Source of the DNA: Humibacillus sp. DSM 29435
GTDB taxonomy: Bacteria; Actinomycetota; Actinomycetes; Actinomycetales; Dermatophilaceae
Length of the DNA stretch: 64,000 nt
Reading direction: 5' to 3'
NCBI RefSeq assembly: GCF_001758225.1
Contig: NZ_MAST01000011.1
Location: forward strand, 44,579 to 108,578
The translations under genes and the position numbers were made by a program. Positions 55,442 to 63,219 of the stretch are shown piece by piece. The first letter of the stretch is position 1. Each line of letters opens with the position of its first letter. The notes under the pieces are model-generated. The model was given only the letters and a program-made list of their open reading frames with translations, had not been told where the DNA came from and did no database searches.

Positions 55442-56739
55442 GACGCGGTGGCCTTGCCGATGCCGTCGGAGATGTTCTTGATCGTGGTAGCGGTGTCCTG
55501 ACCGCCGACGAACGCCTGCTCGAGCTGGTCCTTGAGCACGGTGATGATCTTCGACATGGAGGGGGAAGCCACCTGTCCCGAGTCTCGGGGCAGCACGGTG
55601 CTCGCCTGGCCGAGGAAGACGGGTGACAGCTCGGGGCGCACCTTGAACATGATGCCGTCCTTGCTGAGGTCGCGGCGGGTGGGCAGCAGCGACGCCCCCT
55701 CACAGAAGCCCTTCATCTGCTCGGCGTCGGTCATGAAGGCCAGGAACTTCGCTGCCAGCTCAGGGTTCTTCGTCTTCGCCGTGGCGACGAGCGCGTTACC
55801 GCCGAAGTCACCGGCCGAGCGAATGTTGCGTGGTGAGTACGTCGCTCCCCATTCGAAGTCGAGGCTCGTAGCGGCATCGGGGATCAGGAACGCCCCACCG
55901 AAGTTCATCGCCGTCGTCTGGGCGTACCAGAGGTCGGCAGCGAGCTTCGTCGACTTGACCGAGCTGTTCTGGGGAACCAGCTTGTTGGCGAAGAAGCTCT
56001 TGGTGAAGTCGACGGCCTTGCGCCCCGCATCGGAGTCGATCGCCGGCGTGACGAGGTCGTCGGCGAGGAATCGCCCGTCGACCTCGAAGAGCCAGCTGAG
56101 CCAGCGCGTCACACCGTTGCCCTGCCAGTTGTAGGCGAAGGGGTAGCGGTCAGCGGGCAGGCTCTTCCGCAGCTGCTGGGCCACCTTCTCGAACTGCTCC
56201 CACGTCCAAGCCTGCTCGAGGGAGGTCGGAATGTCGGTGACGCCGGCCTTGGTGAGCAGGGCCTTGTTGTAGAGGATGACGGTGGTGTCGGTGTGGTGCG
56301 GCACCCCGAACGGCTTGTTCTTGTTCTGCACCGCTGCCCACGCCTGTGGCGTGAACCGGTCGCTGAAGCCGCTCGGCATGCTCGCGCTGAGGTCGAGCAG
56401 CTGCCCGCGCCCTGCGTAGCTGCCGAAGGTGTAGTACGGCACCCGAAAGATGTCGGGCGGGTTGCCCGCCTGCAGCTGGGCGTCGATGTTGGTGAACATC
56501 TGCGCGTAGGGCACCGAGTTGAGAGCCACCTTCGAGCCGGCGTTGGCCTTCTCGAAGGCAGCGATGGCCGTGCGGAAGCCGGCCAGCTCGGCGTCGGTGC
56601 CCCACGTGGTGAAGGTGAGGGTATCGGTGCCCGACTCGGCCGGTCCGCTGGAGGACGGCGCGAAGCCGCATCCGGCCAGGACGACAGGGAGGGTGAGTGC
56701 CCCGGCTGCGGTCAGAAAGTGACGACGATCGAGTTCCAT
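55438..56739 (-). CDS. Extracellular sugar-binding lipoprotein of the ABC transporter
   Basis: The product has 433 residues. The signal MELDRRHFLTAAGALTLPVV carries a twin-arginine-like DRRHF and a lipobox LAGC, so it is exported and lipid-anchored. The mature part has the family 1 solute-binding pattern (LTFTTWGTDAELAGFRTAIA, FEKANAGSKVALNSVPYAQM, GNPPDIFRVPYYTFG, TKNPELAAKFLAFMTDAEQM). The sugar is unknown; no glycosidase or regulator gene is adjacent in the window. Confidence 0.93.
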   Translation of the reverse strand: MELDRRHFLTAAGALTLPVVLAGCGFAPSSSGPAESGTDTLTFTTWGTDAELAGFRTAIAAFEKANAGSKVALNSVPYAQMFTNIDAQLQAGNPPDIFRVPYYTFGSYAGRGQLLDLSASMPSGFSDRFTPQAWAAVQNKNKPFGVPHHTDTTVILYNKALLTKAGVTDIPTSLEQAWTWEQFEKVAQQLRKSLPADRYPFAYNWQGNGVTRWLSWLFEVDGRFLADDLVTPAIDSDAGRKAVDFTKSFFANKLVPQNSSVKSTKLAADLWYAQTTAMNFGGAFLIPDAATSLDFEWGATYSPRNIRSAGDFGGNALVATAKTKNPELAAKFLAFMTDAEQMKGFCEGASLLPTRRDLSKDGIMFKVRPELSPVFLGQASTVLPRDSGQVASPSMSKIITVLKDQLEQAFVGGQDTATTIKNISDGIGKATAS

Positions 56740-56852
56740 GCGGATGCTCCTGAAGAGTGGGGGTTCCCGCCGACTCCCTGGGGCGGGAGATCAGAGGTCA
56801 TCGGCGGCGCTGCTGAAGGCCGGGCGGCTCATCGGGGGAGGTTGCTGACTCA

Positions 56853-56881
56853 ACTCTCGGTGCGCCTGCCGACTGCGTCAA
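56853..56881 (-). promoter_or_regulatory. Candidate promoter of the sugar transporter operon
   Basis: On the minus strand TTGACG (56876-56881) and GAGAGT (56853-56858) are 17 bases apart, giving a leader of about 105 bases. An imperfect inverted repeat GTTG-CTGACT-CAAC overlaps the -10 side and could be an operator. Confidence 0.45.
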
Positions 56882-56918
56882 GAGCAACCGCTACTGGCCG
56901 GTAACCCCTGGTCTCCGG

Positions 56919-57215
56919 TCAGTTGCCGGGCCACTCCCCCGTCCAGCGCTGGAAGAGACGCGCGCCGCCACGGTCGGCCAGGGCCTTCACGGTGGCGAAG
57001 ACGAGACCCTGCAGGGCGGCGGCGACGAGAACCTCCCGCAGCCGGTACTCCGACTCCAGCGGGTCGGGGGGGTCGGCTCGGTCGCCCGGGGTGGCCCGCT
57101 TGTAGATCGCCTTGACGAGCACGCCCGAGAGGGCGCCGGCTGCGATGCTCCCGACCAGCCCCACAGGGCGGTAGAGGATCTTCGCCGAGGTGCTGGCCTT
57201 CGTTTCACTTGGCAC
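56919..57215 (-). CDS. DUF4235 membrane protein
   Basis: The product has 98 residues from a GTG at 57215, inside the end of the BrkB gene, with GGAGG about 9 bases upstream. AKILYRPVGLVGSIAAGALS and LVAAALQGLVFATVKALADR are the two membrane segments of DUF4235, and the tail RLFQRWTGEWPGN is also typical. Function unknown. Last gene of a four-gene envelope cluster. Confidence 0.88.
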   Translation of the reverse strand: MPSETKASTSAKILYRPVGLVGSIAAGALSGVLVKAIYKRATPGDRADPPDPLESEYRLREVLVAAALQGLVFATVKALADRGGARLFQRWTGEWPGN

Positions 57216-58329
57216 GTGAATCTGCCTCCGTTTCTTGGTCTTCACCGTTGGACTCGCGCAGCCTGCGGCCACGCTCGACGTCGTCCTGATGCTGCTCGCG
57301 GGCCTTGTCGATCTTGGTGGTGTCCCGCGGAGGCAGCTGCACACTCTCCTCAGCCACAATCCCGGCCTGAAGCTCGCGGCCCCGTTCGAGCTCGGCGTCG
57401 AGCTCGGCGCCGAACAGCAGAGCGAGGTTGGTGATCCAGAGCCACAGCAGGAAGACGATGACGCCCGCGAGAGAGCCGTAGGTCTTGTTGTAGCTGGAGA
57501 AGTTCGTCACGTAGAAGCCGAAGCCGGCCGAGGCGACCACCCAGATGAGAATGGCGACGACCGCTCCGAGGCTGACCCACCGGAACTTCGGCTGCTGCAC
57601 GTTGGGAGTGGCGTAGTAGAGCAGCGCGACGATCACGACGACCACCACGAGAATGACCGGCCACTTGGCGATGTTCCAGACCGTCACCACGGTTGAACCG
57701 AGCCCGATCGCGTCACCGACCGACTGGGCGACCGGCCCACTCACCACCAGGGCCAGAGCGACCAGCGCCACCAGGAGCACGACGATGAGGGTCACCAGCA
57801 GCATCACCGGGCGCAGCTTCCAGAACGGGCGCCCCTCTCCGGTCTCGTAGATGCGGTTGAGCGCCCTGCCGAAGGAGCCGACGTACCCGGAGGCCGACCA
57901 GAGCGCGGTCGCGATTCCGATCACGAGCGCGAAACCTGCGCCGGACGACGTGCTGAGCGACTTCAGCACGGGTTCGAGCGTGTCGACCGCCGAACCAGCC
58001 CCGAGCTCACGCAGGATGCCGGTCAGGGTCGTGACCGTCTCGTCACTCTTGCCGACCAGGCCGACCAGGGAGAGCAACGCGATCGCTGCCGGGAAGATCG
58101 CCAGCACGCCGTAGTAGGTCAGCGCGGCGGCCAGGTCGGTGCACTCGTCTTTGCTGAACTCGCGAACCGTCTTGCGCGCCACAAACTTCCACGACGCCGG
58201 TTTCACGTCGGCCACCGACTGCGGCTTGGCGTTGCTGTCGGGGTCGGGGGCCTCGGTTCGGGCCTTGGCGGAGTTCGAGTCGGCCTCGGCCGCCGTCGTC
58301 TCTGCGGAGGCCTCAGTTTTCGTGGTCAT
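57205..58329 (-). CDS. YihY/BrkB-family inner membrane protein
   Basis: The product has 374 residues. A charged N-terminal tail precedes the BrkB core with RKTVREFSKDECTDLAAALT followed by YYGVLAIFPAAIALLSLVGL, ATALWSASGYVGSFGRALNR and five further helices; the C-terminus is a charged, probably helical tail (DAELERGRELQAG, DKAREQHQDDVERGRRLRES). Once annotated as RNase BN, the family is now considered membrane proteins of uncertain transport function. It overlaps its neighbours on both sides. Confidence 0.93.
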   Translation of the reverse strand: MTTKTEASAETTAAEADSNSAKARTEAPDPDSNAKPQSVADVKPASWKFVARKTVREFSKDECTDLAAALTYYGVLAIFPAAIALLSLVGLVGKSDETVTTLTGILRELGAGSAVDTLEPVLKSLSTSSGAGFALVIGIATALWSASGYVGSFGRALNRIYETGEGRPFWKLRPVMLLVTLIVVLLVALVALALVVSGPVAQSVGDAIGLGSTVVTVWNIAKWPVILVVVVVIVALLYYATPNVQQPKFRWVSLGAVVAILIWVVASAGFGFYVTNFSSYNKTYGSLAGVIVFLLWLWITNLALLFGAELDAELERGRELQAGIVAEESVQLPPRDTTKIDKAREQHQDDVERGRRLRESNGEDQETEADSRAK

Positions 58330-58676
58330 CGGCGCCGGCGCCAGAGCAGCACGGCCACCACCAGGGCCACGGCCACCACCGCTGCGGCAACCGCGCTGGC
58401 CTCGACGGTGGGCTTGCCGGCGTCGTCGGTGGCGGCATCCTTGCCCTGCGCAAGGGCGAGCTTCGCCTTGTCGGCCGAGTCGTGCAGGGCCTGCGTCGCA
58501 CGCTCCTTGGTCTCGGCCAGCTGGTCGCCTGCTCGTGCCTTGACGTCGAGCTTGGCGGTCAGGGCGTCGACGGTCTCGGCCATCTGCTCGCGCGTCTGCT
58601 GCAGATCGGCCTGGATCTCCTCGACGCTCTTGCCCGCAGTGCCAGCGGGGTGCTCAGTGCGCTCAGTGGGAGTCAC
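58326..58676 (-). CDS. DUF3618 domain protein
   Basis: The product has 116 residues. SVEEIQADLQQTREQMAETV followed by DALTAKLDVKARAGDQLAET is the DUF3618 helical signature, and a C-terminal membrane helix (VEASAVAAAVVAVALVVAVL) ends in WRRRR. Such proteins often accompany YqjE-like and BrkB genes. It overlaps both neighbours (4 and 14 bases). Confidence 0.9.
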   Translation of the reverse strand: MTPTERTEHPAGTAGKSVEEIQADLQQTREQMAETVDALTAKLDVKARAGDQLAETKERATQALHDSADKAKLALAQGKDAATDDAGKPTVEASAVAAAVVAVALVVAVLLWRRRR

Positions 58677-59085
58677 GGTGGGTTCCCTCCTTCAGGGTTT
58701 CTACGTCGGCCTTGAGGCTCGCGGTGGTCTTCTCGACAGGGGGCGTAGCGCCAGATACCTGCTTCTTGCCGACGAGGGCGAAGATGCCGGCCACCACGAA
58801 CAGCGCCACGGCCACGATCAGGGCCGCGAGCCATGCCTCGACCACGAGGGTCAGCGCCAGAATCGCCGCAGCGACGAGGGCACCGACCCCGTAGAGGGCC
58901 ACGACGCCGGCGCCACCGAACAGCCCGACGCCGATGCCGGCGTGCTTGGCACTCTGGGTGACCTCGGCCTTGGCCAGCGCGAGCTCACCGCGCACGAGGT
59001 CGGACAGCTCGCTCGACAGCTGCGTCACGAGCTGCCCGGTGGACGGCTCGGGCTGGTGGCCCGCCTGGGCCTGCGTTTCGGTCAT
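58663..59085 (-). CDS. Phage-holin-superfamily/YqjE-like membrane protein
   Basis: The product has 140 residues. STGQLVTQLSSELSDLVRGE and LALAKAEVTQSAKHAGIGVG are the typical amphipathic start, followed by two membrane helices (VALYGVGALVAAAILALTLV, LAALIVAVALFVVAGIFALV). It belongs to the actinobacterial holin-X/YqjE group, which despite the name is not phage-derived. First gene of the four-gene cluster. Confidence 0.9.
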   Translation of the reverse strand: MTETQAQAGHQPEPSTGQLVTQLSSELSDLVRGELALAKAEVTQSAKHAGIGVGLFGGAGVVALYGVGALVAAAILALTLVVEAWLAALIVAVALFVVAGIFALVGKKQVSGATPPVEKTTASLKADVETLKEGTHRDSH

Positions 59086-59315
59086 GGGTGTCTCTCCTCG
59101 GTGTCGCCGGCGGCCGACGCACGGGTCCGCGTCTCACTCACCGCGGCGACGAGTGACCTGTCAGTACCCCGACCGGCCGCTCACGAACCATCTGGCGGCG
59201 ATCAGCTCGCGACACCGAGATCGTCACGAGGCCACCCTGCGGGCCCTGCCTCGCGATGGCGCCCAGCGGTACGGGTCCAGCCGCACGGGTTCACGCGCCG
59301 CTCCCCCACCCCCAG

Positions 59316-59487
59316 GTCGAGTGGCCACTTTCGTACAGTCGAGTGGCCACTTTCGTACCGCGCGGTTGGCACCTTCGAGGGCTCAGAGGTGCCAGACGCA
59401 CAGCCCAGCGTGCGGTTGGCACCTCTGGCACTAGGCAGGTGCCGACCGCGTAGCGTCGCGCCAGCGGTACCCAGCTGAGTGGCCAGT
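59316..59487. repeat. Direct and inverted repeats in the gap before the HNH gene
   Basis: Two identical 21-base copies (59316-59336 and 59338-59358, core GAGTGGCCACTTTCGTAC) stand 22 bases apart, with a degenerate third copy near 59476. Between them GCGGTTGGCACCT occurs twice, each time followed by an inverted AGGTGCC, so two hairpins can form (59369-59393 and 59418-59442). The whole 467-base gap 59086-59552 has no gene that I can support. Similar repeats may mark other HNH gene copies in the genome. Confidence 0.75.
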
Positions 59488-59552
59488 TCGGTTGTGGACG
59501 AGTCGGTTTCGTGGTTGGGGCAGTGTCAGTGGTGGCCTCTAGGGTTTGAGTC

Positions 59553-61241
59553 ATGAACAACGAGGGTTCGCTTCTCGAGAGGCTCCGGCAACAGCTGGAC
59601 GACCAGTCGAGCCAGCGCCGAAACGGCGGAACGGCGACAGCCGGGTTCTGGTCGACCCCCATCCCGGATGCCGCAGAGCCGGCTCCGTCGGATGCCGCGG
59701 AGCCCGCACCTGGGGCCGCAGAGCCCGCCCCCTGTGCCGCTGACCCAATGTCGTTGGAGGCTGCCTCGTCGGGTTCGGCCGGCCAGGAGCAGCCGGTACG
59801 GGAGTTCCCGGCGCCGTTGACGATCCACTGGGCGAACTGGTCAAACGTGAGTGGCGCGTACGCGTCGGGGTTCGCGTTCGCGGCCGCGAGCCTGGACCGG
59901 CCTCAGATGGAACCGGCCCGGATGAGCGAGGGCGATCTGCTCGAGTCGGTGACCCAGCTCGGCGCCGTGGAACACCACCGCGAGGTCAACCTCGTGCGCC
60001 TGGTCACTCAGCTCGAGGCCCGTGGGGTGGCTTCCCCGGGCGGGTTGTGCCGGGTCGACTGGTTGCGCACGGTCGACCCCACCCTGACCGCCAGCGCTGC
60101 CAAAGCGGTCGTCACGTGTGGGGACGCGTTCAACGAACCTCGCTGGGCCCAGTTGCGCGAGGCCGTCACCGGCGGAACCTCCGGCAACACCGGCACCGCG
60201 GCTAGGGCCAGACAGGCCGAGCGGGTCACCGTCGGTAAGGCCGCACAGGTCATCGACTTCTTCCACCACCTCAAGCCCGTGGCTGACCCCGACGACCTCG
60301 AGCAGGCCGTCACCCACCTGACCGAACAGGCTTCCGGCCTGCGGTGGGAACAGCTCGCGAAACTCGCCCGTGAGCTGTCCGACCAGGTCAGGCCCCCGAA
60401 GGACGCGGACGAGCACGACCAGAAACGACGCGGCGGCCGCGGCCTGTGGTTCACCGGCCCGAACGCAGCCGGGATGGTCGGAATGACCGGCACCCTCGAC
60501 CCCGAAGGCGCCGCGACCCTCAAAGCCGCCATCGACCCCCTCGCCGCGCCACGCCCCCTCACCGATGGAGAGGGGGTCAAGATCGAGGACGACCCCCGAC
60601 CACCGCACCAGCGCCGGATGGACGCCCTGCTCGACCTCGTCGCCCGCGGTGTCACCGCCCCCGGGGCAGTCCCCTCGACGGACAAGGCCAAGATCGTCGT
60701 CACGATGGGCTTCGAGACCTTACGCGACTGGGCGGCCCGAGGCTGCCCACCCGACTGGGCCACCCGCGGCGGCGGCAAGGGCACGGCCGGGAAGAACGGC
60801 GCGGCGGGCAAGAACGGCGTGGCGGGCAAGGGCGGGAGCGGGTCGTGCCTGAGCGGTGACGTGCTCAGCGCGGCCATCGTGCGCCGGCTGGCGTGCGACG
60901 CCGCCATCATCCCCGTCGTGCTCGGCTCCGACTCCCAACCATTGGACCTCTGTCGGGAAGAACGCCTCGTCACCCGAGCCATGCGCACCGCCCTCTGGCT
61001 CAGAGACGGCGGCTGCTCCTTCCCGGGCTGCTCCACCCCCGCTCAATGGACCGACGCACACCACGTGCGGCATTGGATCGACGGCGGAACCACCTGTCTC
61101 GGCAACCTGGCCCTGTTGTGCCGACGACACCATGGGTACGTCCACGAGAAGCACCTCACCGCGACCATCACCGACACCGGCGTCACCTGGCAACACTGGC
61201 ACACCACCTTCGCCACCGGGCCACCCGAACCCAGGCCCTGA
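59553..61241 (+). CDS. DUF222/13E12-repeat HNH endonuclease family protein
   Basis: The product has 562 residues. Residues 85-420 form the DUF222 region (HHREVNLVRLVTQLEARG, ARARQAERVTVGKAAQVIDF, GMVGMTGTLDPEGAATLKAA), and the C-terminus is an HNH nuclease domain: CSFPGCSTPAQWTDAHHVRH followed by WIDGGTTCLGNLALLCRRHH. The N-terminal 80 residues contain a PDAAEPAPSDAAEPAP repeat, and a GKNGAAGKNGVAGKGG linker precedes the HNH. These genes are multicopy in many actinobacteria and behave like mobile or rapidly duplicating elements. All HNH residues appear intact. Confidence 0.92.
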   Translation: MNNEGSLLERLRQQLDDQSSQRRNGGTATAGFWSTPIPDAAEPAPSDAAEPAPGAAEPAPCAADPMSLEAASSGSAGQEQPVREFPAPLTIHWANWSNVSGAYASGFAFAAASLDRPQMEPARMSEGDLLESVTQLGAVEHHREVNLVRLVTQLEARGVASPGGLCRVDWLRTVDPTLTASAAKAVVTCGDAFNEPRWAQLREAVTGGTSGNTGTAARARQAERVTVGKAAQVIDFFHHLKPVADPDDLEQAVTHLTEQASGLRWEQLAKLARELSDQVRPPKDADEHDQKRRGGRGLWFTGPNAAGMVGMTGTLDPEGAATLKAAIDPLAAPRPLTDGEGVKIEDDPRPPHQRRMDALLDLVARGVTAPGAVPSTDKAKIVVTMGFETLRDWAARGCPPDWATRGGGKGTAGKNGAAGKNGVAGKGGSGSCLSGDVLSAAIVRRLACDAAIIPVVLGSDSQPLDLCREERLVTRAMRTALWLRDGGCSFPGCSTPAQWTDAHHVRHWIDGGTTCLGNLALLCRRHHGYVHEKHLTATITDTGVTWQHWHTTFATGPPEPRP

Positions 61242-61446
61242 ACGGGCGTTCGCCTAGCGACCGGTCGACGACGCACATCGGCTTACCCACCAGTCGTCGG
61301 CGCGCCACCTACGGTCAGCGCCCGCGAGCGCCGGCCTGCTCCACGGCATCCTCGCGCGGAGCAGCCGACTGTTCGGTCGAGAGCCCACGACGTGCCGAAG
61401 GGCCCCTGACCGGCGTTTCCGCTGGCCAGAGGCCCTTCTGTGCAGG

Positions 61447-61502
61447 TGGTGGCAGGTGAAGGATTCGAACCTTCGTAGCTCTCGCGACGGATTTACAGTC
61501 CG
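61447..61502 (-). other. 3' fragment of a tRNA-Tyr gene, probable attachment-site copy
   Basis: On the minus strand the sequence runs from the anticodon arm CGGACTGTAAATCCG (anticodon GTA) through a long variable arm and the T arm GAAGG-TTCGAAT-CCTTC to acceptor ACCTGCC, discriminator A and encoded CCA. The expected 5' half (acceptor strand GGCAGGT and D arm) is absent; identity stops right at the 5' side of the anticodon stem. This is the crossover position used by many tyrosine integrases, so it is likely the distal att copy of an integrated element extending to the right. Confidence 0.7.
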
Positions 61503-61938
61503 GTTCACCCGAGACGCTCACCAGCGCAAACGCCGCGGCGCCCAAAACTTGGTCACGAATGACGCACAGACGCTCGGCGCGAATGGCTTACAGCCATGGT
61601 TCACCGAACACGTCGCACACCTCTTCTTCGGGACCGGGTTCTGTTGCGCCGGGTGCACCGTGCCCACTCCAGCCGTACTGAAGCGTGCCACGGAACTGTC
61701 CCGCGCACTGTGTTTCTGGCCCCACACGCCGACGCAGTCGGCTAGGAGGGCGCTGAACAAGGCTGTTCTCGGGCTGGCCACTACACGGGCCATGGCCTGA
61801 GTCGTCGCCGGTCGGCCGTGAGTCGTGGTCGGGTCGGGCGCGGATATCGGGACTGGGCGTTCACCAGATTGGTCGGTGGCGCTCGGAGGGTCTCTGGCGG
61901 GTATGGACCCGCCCAGTTCCACCCGATTACCCTGCCTG
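61503..61938. other. Accessory spacer without a recognisable gene
   Basis: This 436-base stretch between the tRNA-Tyr fragment and the transposase remnants has open frames on both strands, but none gives a protein I can relate to a family and none has a convincing start. It looks like eroded sequence. Confidence 0.5.
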
Positions 61939-62372
61939 TCAGGCCGTTTCGGGGGCCAGCGCCCACATTCCTGTCCTGTAGGTGGGTCTCCGGCCGACCA
62001 GATTGCGCAGGTTGAGTCCGGCGGTGCGTCTCGACAGCCAGGCGTGGTTCTTGGTGGTGCCGAAGTAACGCAGTTTCGGGTGACGGCTACCGCGGCCGGC
62101 GACTTGAGAGATGACCCGTTCCACGTTCGGCCGGAACTTTCGGTACCTCTCCCGCAAGTCAGGGTCATCAGCCCAGTCTCGGCGGGCCTGCGTAGCGGGC
62201 CGTCATGCTCGTGCCGCCCGGTCTTGGACGTGGTGCACCGGGCGGCCAGCGGGCAGTCACGGCACAAGGCCGCGATCGCGAGCATCGAGGAGGGCGCGTG
62301 GACCACGATCGAGTACACCGACGCGATCCGTGACGAGGCCACCGGGAAGTGGATCTCCCGTTCGGCCCGAGT
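61939..62372 (-). pseudogene. C-terminal remnant of an IS1182-like transposase
   Basis: On the minus strand, CRDCPLAARCTTSKTGRHEH (around 62200-62260) and, after a frameshift, RERYRKFRPNVERVISQVAG with LRYFGTTKNHAWLSRRTAGL and NLRNLVGRR (61939-62157) match the end of IS1182-type DDE transposases. The catalytic N-terminal part is missing and the two pieces are in different frames. Confidence 0.8.
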
Positions 62373-62379
62373 CACGCCA

Positions 62380-63135
62380 ATTGAGTGTGTCGGCCATTCG
62401 GTGTTGGTCGCGGCGAGGATGTCGCGGGCGGTGTCGGTGAGGCGGTCGGCTGCGGTGTGTTGATGGCCGGCGATGGTGAGGGCGACTTGCTGCAACGGGC
62501 GTAGCGTCGCGACGATCTTTCTGATGCTCATCCCGGTCTCGTTCTGCAGGTGACGGGCTACGGCCAGGGCCGCGAACACGATGGTGAGGTGAGCTTCGAT
62601 CGCGTCGCGGGTGTGGTGGAAGATCGGCCGGGCTCGTAGGTCGGTCTTACTCATCCGGAACGAGGCCTCGACGTGCCACAGGTCGTGATAGTCGCCGATG
62701 ACCTCACTGGCGGGCATCACCGCCGCGGGGATGTTCGTGACATAGCCCTTGAGCCCGACCAGACGCCTCGCCCGCGCCAACGACGCCTCGTCCAGGGATG
62801 CGGCCCCGTTGCTGGTCTTGACGAATCGTGGTGTGCGGGCGGCCTTCTCCCCGGCGACGACAGCCTTGGCGCGGTTCTCTTGCAACGTCAACGTTCGGGC
62901 GTCTCGGACGGCGCGTTTGCGCGAGTAGGCCCACACCGCCCGCCAACAGGTGGTGTGCGCGCCCGGGTCCCACACCGGTTCAGCCTTCTTAGCCGCGTCG
63001 TTGACGCCCCGCGCGGCGGCCGTGGACACCCTCGGTGTGATCGTGTCGATGAACTGCCCATCGGTGAACGCGTCACCGTGCCACCGGAAGTGCGAGGCCA
63101 GGTCCGCCGGAGCCTTACTGGGCTCTTCGTACTTG
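62380..63135 (-). pseudogene. 5'-truncated IS1634-like transposase
   Basis: The frame reads DGQFIDTITPRVSTAAARGV, VGLKGYVTNIPAAVM, YHDLWHVEASFRMSKTDLRA, PIFHHTRDAIEAHLTIVFAA and RPLQQVALTIAGHQHTAADR, the C-terminal half of IS1634-family transposases including the final catalytic Glu region. The N-terminal half with the first Asp is missing; the break coincides with the start of the ISL3-type element near 63119-63140. Downstream the frame runs into the IS1182 remnant without a stop. Boundaries are approximate. Confidence 0.8.
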
Positions 63136-63219
63136 AGCGGGGCGCCCGGTAGTTGATGGGGCTCGTGGCCCCGACATGCTGTTGGTCTCTCACAACGCGA
63201 CAACAGCGAGGCCACGAGC

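Noticed and set aside
58663..59085. Phage holin as evidence of a prophage
   Set aside because: The YqjE/holin-X family is a common chromosomal envelope family and no endolysin or structural phage genes are nearby.
61447..61502. A complete functional tRNA-Tyr gene
   Set aside because: The sequence upstream of the anticodon stem cannot form the acceptor strand GGCAGGT or a D arm, so only the 3' part is present.
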